A stretch of 8,159 nt of DNA from Bacteroidota bacterium (GTDB lineage Bacteria; Bacteroidota; Bacteroidia; Bacteroidales; Prolixibacteraceae). The stretch is taken from positions 1 through 8,159 of the forward strand of contig JAUYEQ010000455.1 of NCBI GenBank assembly GCA_030691295.1. Direction: 5' to 3'. Shown here piece by piece: positions 6,263-8,159 of this stretch (position 1 is the first letter of the stretch; each line of letters starts with the position of its first letter). The notes under the pieces were generated by a model. That model ran no database searches. It was not told where the DNA came from and saw only the letters and a list, made by a program, of their open reading frames with translations. The translations under genes and the position numbers were made by a program.

Positions 6263-6358
6263 GGCTAAGATAAGGCAAAATCAAATTACCGAACAAATTT
6301 TCAGATAAAATTATCCGGGAAATATTGGGCAAAGAATTAATCGCTCAAAATGCAAAAG

Positions 6359-6865
6359 TTAAAGGGTAACGAGCCGGGCAGTTTTAAATGTGTAGAATTT
6401 CTGAACAAAATAACTGTAAATTACCACTATAACGGTAGTAATAATTTTGGAAAGCGTTGGCCATAAACCTCCGAACTCGACCAGAAATTTGAGGAAAACA
6501 TAGTTCAGGAAAATTGAGCCTGAAACCGATATCATGTAACGGATCAATTGTATGCGTCCACGAATTTCGGAGCTGGTGAAAGTGATATAGCGCGCAAGCA
6601 GAAAACCGGTAAAAAAAGTGATCGGAAACACAATCAAAAACGCTGCGATATGCGGACTGATTGAAACAATATGCAAATCAATGACTTGCTTGTCGAGAAT
6701 GAAATTATAAAAAATAAAGTAAAGTGAAATATCGAGCACTGTATTAAAACCTCCGGTTGCCGCGTACCGGAATGTTTCCAAAGGAATATACTTTTGAAAA
6801 GGGGCATAGAAATAATCAACGGTCTGTATGATTAAAGTTCTCAGATAATTTGCCACATTCGCCAT
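6359..6865 (-). CDS. GtrA family membrane protein
   Basis: A 168-residue inner-membrane protein with four predicted transmembrane helices and the GtrA-like sequence pattern: FRYAATGGFNTVLDISLYFI near residue 32 (opening the first helix), a second helix through FLIVFPITFFTGFLLARYIT, a third in LIRYMISVSGSIFLNYVFLK, and a fourth in IITTVIVVIYSYFVQKFYTF. GtrA proteins are thought to move or flip polyprenyl-linked sugars for cell-surface glycan decoration and often partner with a GtrB-type glycosyltransferase. No such transferase is in this window, so the substrate is unknown. The N-terminal 30 residues (MANVANYLRTLIIQTVDYFY and after) are amphipathic. The ATG at 6863-6865 fits the family start. 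It lies between the GH26 gene (183 bases upstream) and the riboswitch, with no evident functional link to either. Confidence 0.88.
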   Translation of the reverse strand: MANVANYLRTLIIQTVDYFYAPFQKYIPLETFRYAATGGFNTVLDISLYFIFYNFILDKQVIDLHIVSISPHIAAFLIVFPITFFTGFLLARYITFTSSEIRGRIQLIRYMISVSGSIFLNYVFLKFLVEFGGLWPTLSKIITTVIVVIYSYFVQKFYTFKTARLVTL

Positions 6866-7016
6866 AAATCGGATTAATATACGATAAAATCATTGGTTCA
6901 TCAGGCAAGAAAAATGAATGCCGGTTGTAAAAAGAGATTATCGTTTTTTTTCTACAAATTAAGGATAAAAGATTGAAAAAATGAGGAAACAATCAAAAAA
7001 GCATGTTCTCTTCGGA

Positions 7017-7034
7017 AAAATTTCAGGAAATTTT
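7017..7034 (-). repeat. Short AT-rich inverted repeat downstream of the GH26 gene
   Basis: AAAATTTC (7017-7024) is the exact reverse complement of GAAATTTT (7027-7034), with only AG between, so the effective loop is four or more bases. It lies 14 bases past the GH26 stop codon on that gene's strand. There is no T-run after it, so terminator function is only a possibility. The rest of 6866-7048 is AT-rich and shows no gene and no clear promoter for gtrA beyond a TTAATTTG near-match to the -7 element on the minus strand (plus 6954-6961). Confidence 0.25.
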
Positions 7035-7048
7035 CAACGTCTTACTCT

Positions 7049-8159
7049 TTATTTTTTGTAAATGCGCTTTAAATCATTCTCAAAAAGGGTATATGGATCA
7101 TCGTAAAATTTCATAAAATCAGGAACACTCACCTGTCCGGGGTAAGGTGCATAATAATGAGTTGGGCTTCTTGTATCGTTTCGCCAGACCAATACGTACG
7201 AAAGCTGCATCCGATCTGTTTTCATCACTTTCAACAATGTTTCTGTCCACCATTTTTCATTTGGAATCGACTCCAATCCGGTTTCTGTAAAAGCAGCCAG
7301 TTTACCCTTTTTGATAGCATAATCCGATACTATTTTTAATTTCCGTGAAGCAGTTGCAAGGTCATACCGGTCGCGCCCCATGTCTCCGTAATTGTCCATT
7401 CCAACCATATCAACCCATTCGTCGCCTGGGTACCTTTCCAGAAACTCAGCTTCAGAATTAAATTGGTTGTCGGGCGAAAAAGCATACAGAAAATTGTGAA
7501 CTTCAAGGCTGTCGCGAAGGTATGAAACCGTGAATTTCCAAAGCGAAATAAACTCTTCGCGTGTGCAATGAGGTTTTCCCCACCAGAACCAGCCACCGTC
7601 GAATTCGTGGAAAGGTCTGAAAATAACCGGAACAAGATTACCATCATTGCCTTTCATACTTTTGGCCCAATCGCCAACATCATTAAGAATCAATTTGTAT
7701 TTCCCGTGGGCTTCGCCACCCGGAATGATGTATTTCACAGCAGGAAGCGAAACTGAATCTTTCCAGTAGAAACCTCCTCCTGAAACCGGATTCGAAAAAT
7801 GCCAGGCAACGGTGGTTACGCCGCCACGATTGTAAGTGTCAACTACATTTTTGCGAAGACTGGCTTTGGTTTGTTCTATTGCCTGTGGATTTCTGCCTGA
7901 AATTCCGCTAAGATCAACGCCGATAATGGCGGGATGTGATCCGCAAACCGATTTTACATCCGACCGGTTTTCTTCGTTCATCCAGCCATGGCCGTATTCA
8001 GTGGCATGTTGGTGCCCGAAAAGTGTATGGTTTTTTGAAAGCTTTTTCATGTTTCGAAATAGTGCACGTGTTTCTTTCGTTGATTTGGAATCAATAGGAT
8101 TAACTTTTTGTGCACTGACAGAAAAAAAACATAAAAACACAGGGATCAGTAAAATGAGT
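7049..8159 (-). CDS. Glycoside hydrolase family 26 (endo-beta-mannanase-like), 5' end outside window
   Basis: An exported (beta/alpha)8-barrel hydrolase of the GH26 type, most often beta-1,4-mannanases acting on mannan, glucomannan or galactomannan by a retaining mechanism. The family blocks are present: LFGHQHATEYGHGW near the N-terminus, WHFSNPVSGGGFYW, VIFRPFHEFDGGWFWWG with the acid/base Glu (codon at plus 7604-7606), VDMVGMDNYGD, and AAFTETG with the nucleophile Glu (codon at plus 7283-7285). Both catalytic residues are intact. The frame stays open to the window edge as LILLIPVFLCFFSVSAQ, the hydrophobic core and AQ cleavage site of a signal peptide, so the true start lies beyond 8159; a GTG at 8140 falls inside the signal peptide and is not the start. 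No lipobox, carbohydrate-binding module or T9SS tail is seen, so a periplasmic or secreted single-domain enzyme is likely. No SusC/SusD partner is visible here. Exact substrate is uncertain (other GH26 members cleave beta-1,3-xylan or mixed-linkage glucans). Confidence 0.92.
   Translation of the reverse strand, partial: LILLIPVFLCFFSVSAQKVNPIDSKSTKETRALFRNMKKLSKNHTLFGHQHATEYGHGWMNEENRSDVKSVCGSHPAIIGVDLSGISGRNPQAIEQTKASLRKNVVDTYNRGGVTTVAWHFSNPVSGGGFYWKDSVSLPAVKYIIPGGEAHGKYKLILNDVGDWAKSMKGNDGNLVPVIFRPFHEFDGGWFWWGKPHCTREEFISLWKFTVSYLRDSLEVHNFLYAFSPDNQFNSEAEFLERYPGDEWVDMVGMDNYGDMGRDRYDLATASRKLKIVSDYAIKKGKLAAFTETGLESIPNEKWWTETLLKVMKTDRMQLSYVLVWRNDTRSPTHYYAPYPGQVSVPDFMKFYDDPYTLFENDLKRIYKK

Noticed and set aside
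7336..7647. 103-codon frame overlapping the GH26 gene on the same strand
   Set aside because: It is a different frame of the GH26 coding region, which carries both catalytic glutamates and all the family motifs; the alternative has no domain.

Overview
The window most likely comes from a Bacteroidota genome, probably an environmental Bacteroidales/Marinilabiliales-like or related lineage. The signs are a C-terminal type IX secretion (T9SS) sorting domain, DUF4465 repeats, TAnnTTTG-type promoter elements, little use of Shine-Dalgarno sites, a SlyD with a Gly/Cys tail, and moderate-to-low GC. This placement is inference; no rRNA or other marker gene is present.

Layout, left to right. Positions 1-252 hold the 3' part of a heavy-metal-associated (HMA/CopZ-like) gene with an in-frame TAA directly after its CxxC metal-binding motif. 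Next on the + strand are a small TerB-like helical protein (303-740, possibly from 264) and a DAACS/SLC1-family symporter (806-2023), with a good Bacteroidota -7 element just ahead of the symporter. From 2114 onward every gene is on the minus strand. In transcription order (right to left) these are a GH26 glycoside hydrolase (7049-8159, start outside the window), a GtrA-family membrane protein (6359-6865), a cobalamin riboswitch with its P13 hairpin (6057-6262), a secreted two-domain DUF4465 protein with a T9SS sorting tail (4358-5971), a SlyD-type FKBP isomerase (3594-4190), chorismate synthase aroC (2420-3502) and a solitary HicB-like protein (2114-2341).

Most genes look like independent units rather than one operon: hairpins or promoter-like motifs lie between slyD and aroC and between aroC and hicB. 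The most interesting unit is the B12 riboswitch placed directly upstream of the DUF4465/T9SS gene. It suggests that this exported protein is made when cobalamin is scarce and may capture cobamides at the cell surface, although no btuB, btuF, btuC/D or cobalamin biosynthesis gene lies nearby. The leader also contains a second hairpin whose loop is complementary to the aptamer's L5 loop, which matches the regulatory kissing-loop design of this riboswitch class.

I saw no tRNA, rRNA, CRISPR array, insertion sequence or phage gene. The only non-coding stretch over 300 bases is 5972-6358, and the riboswitch and its leader account for it.
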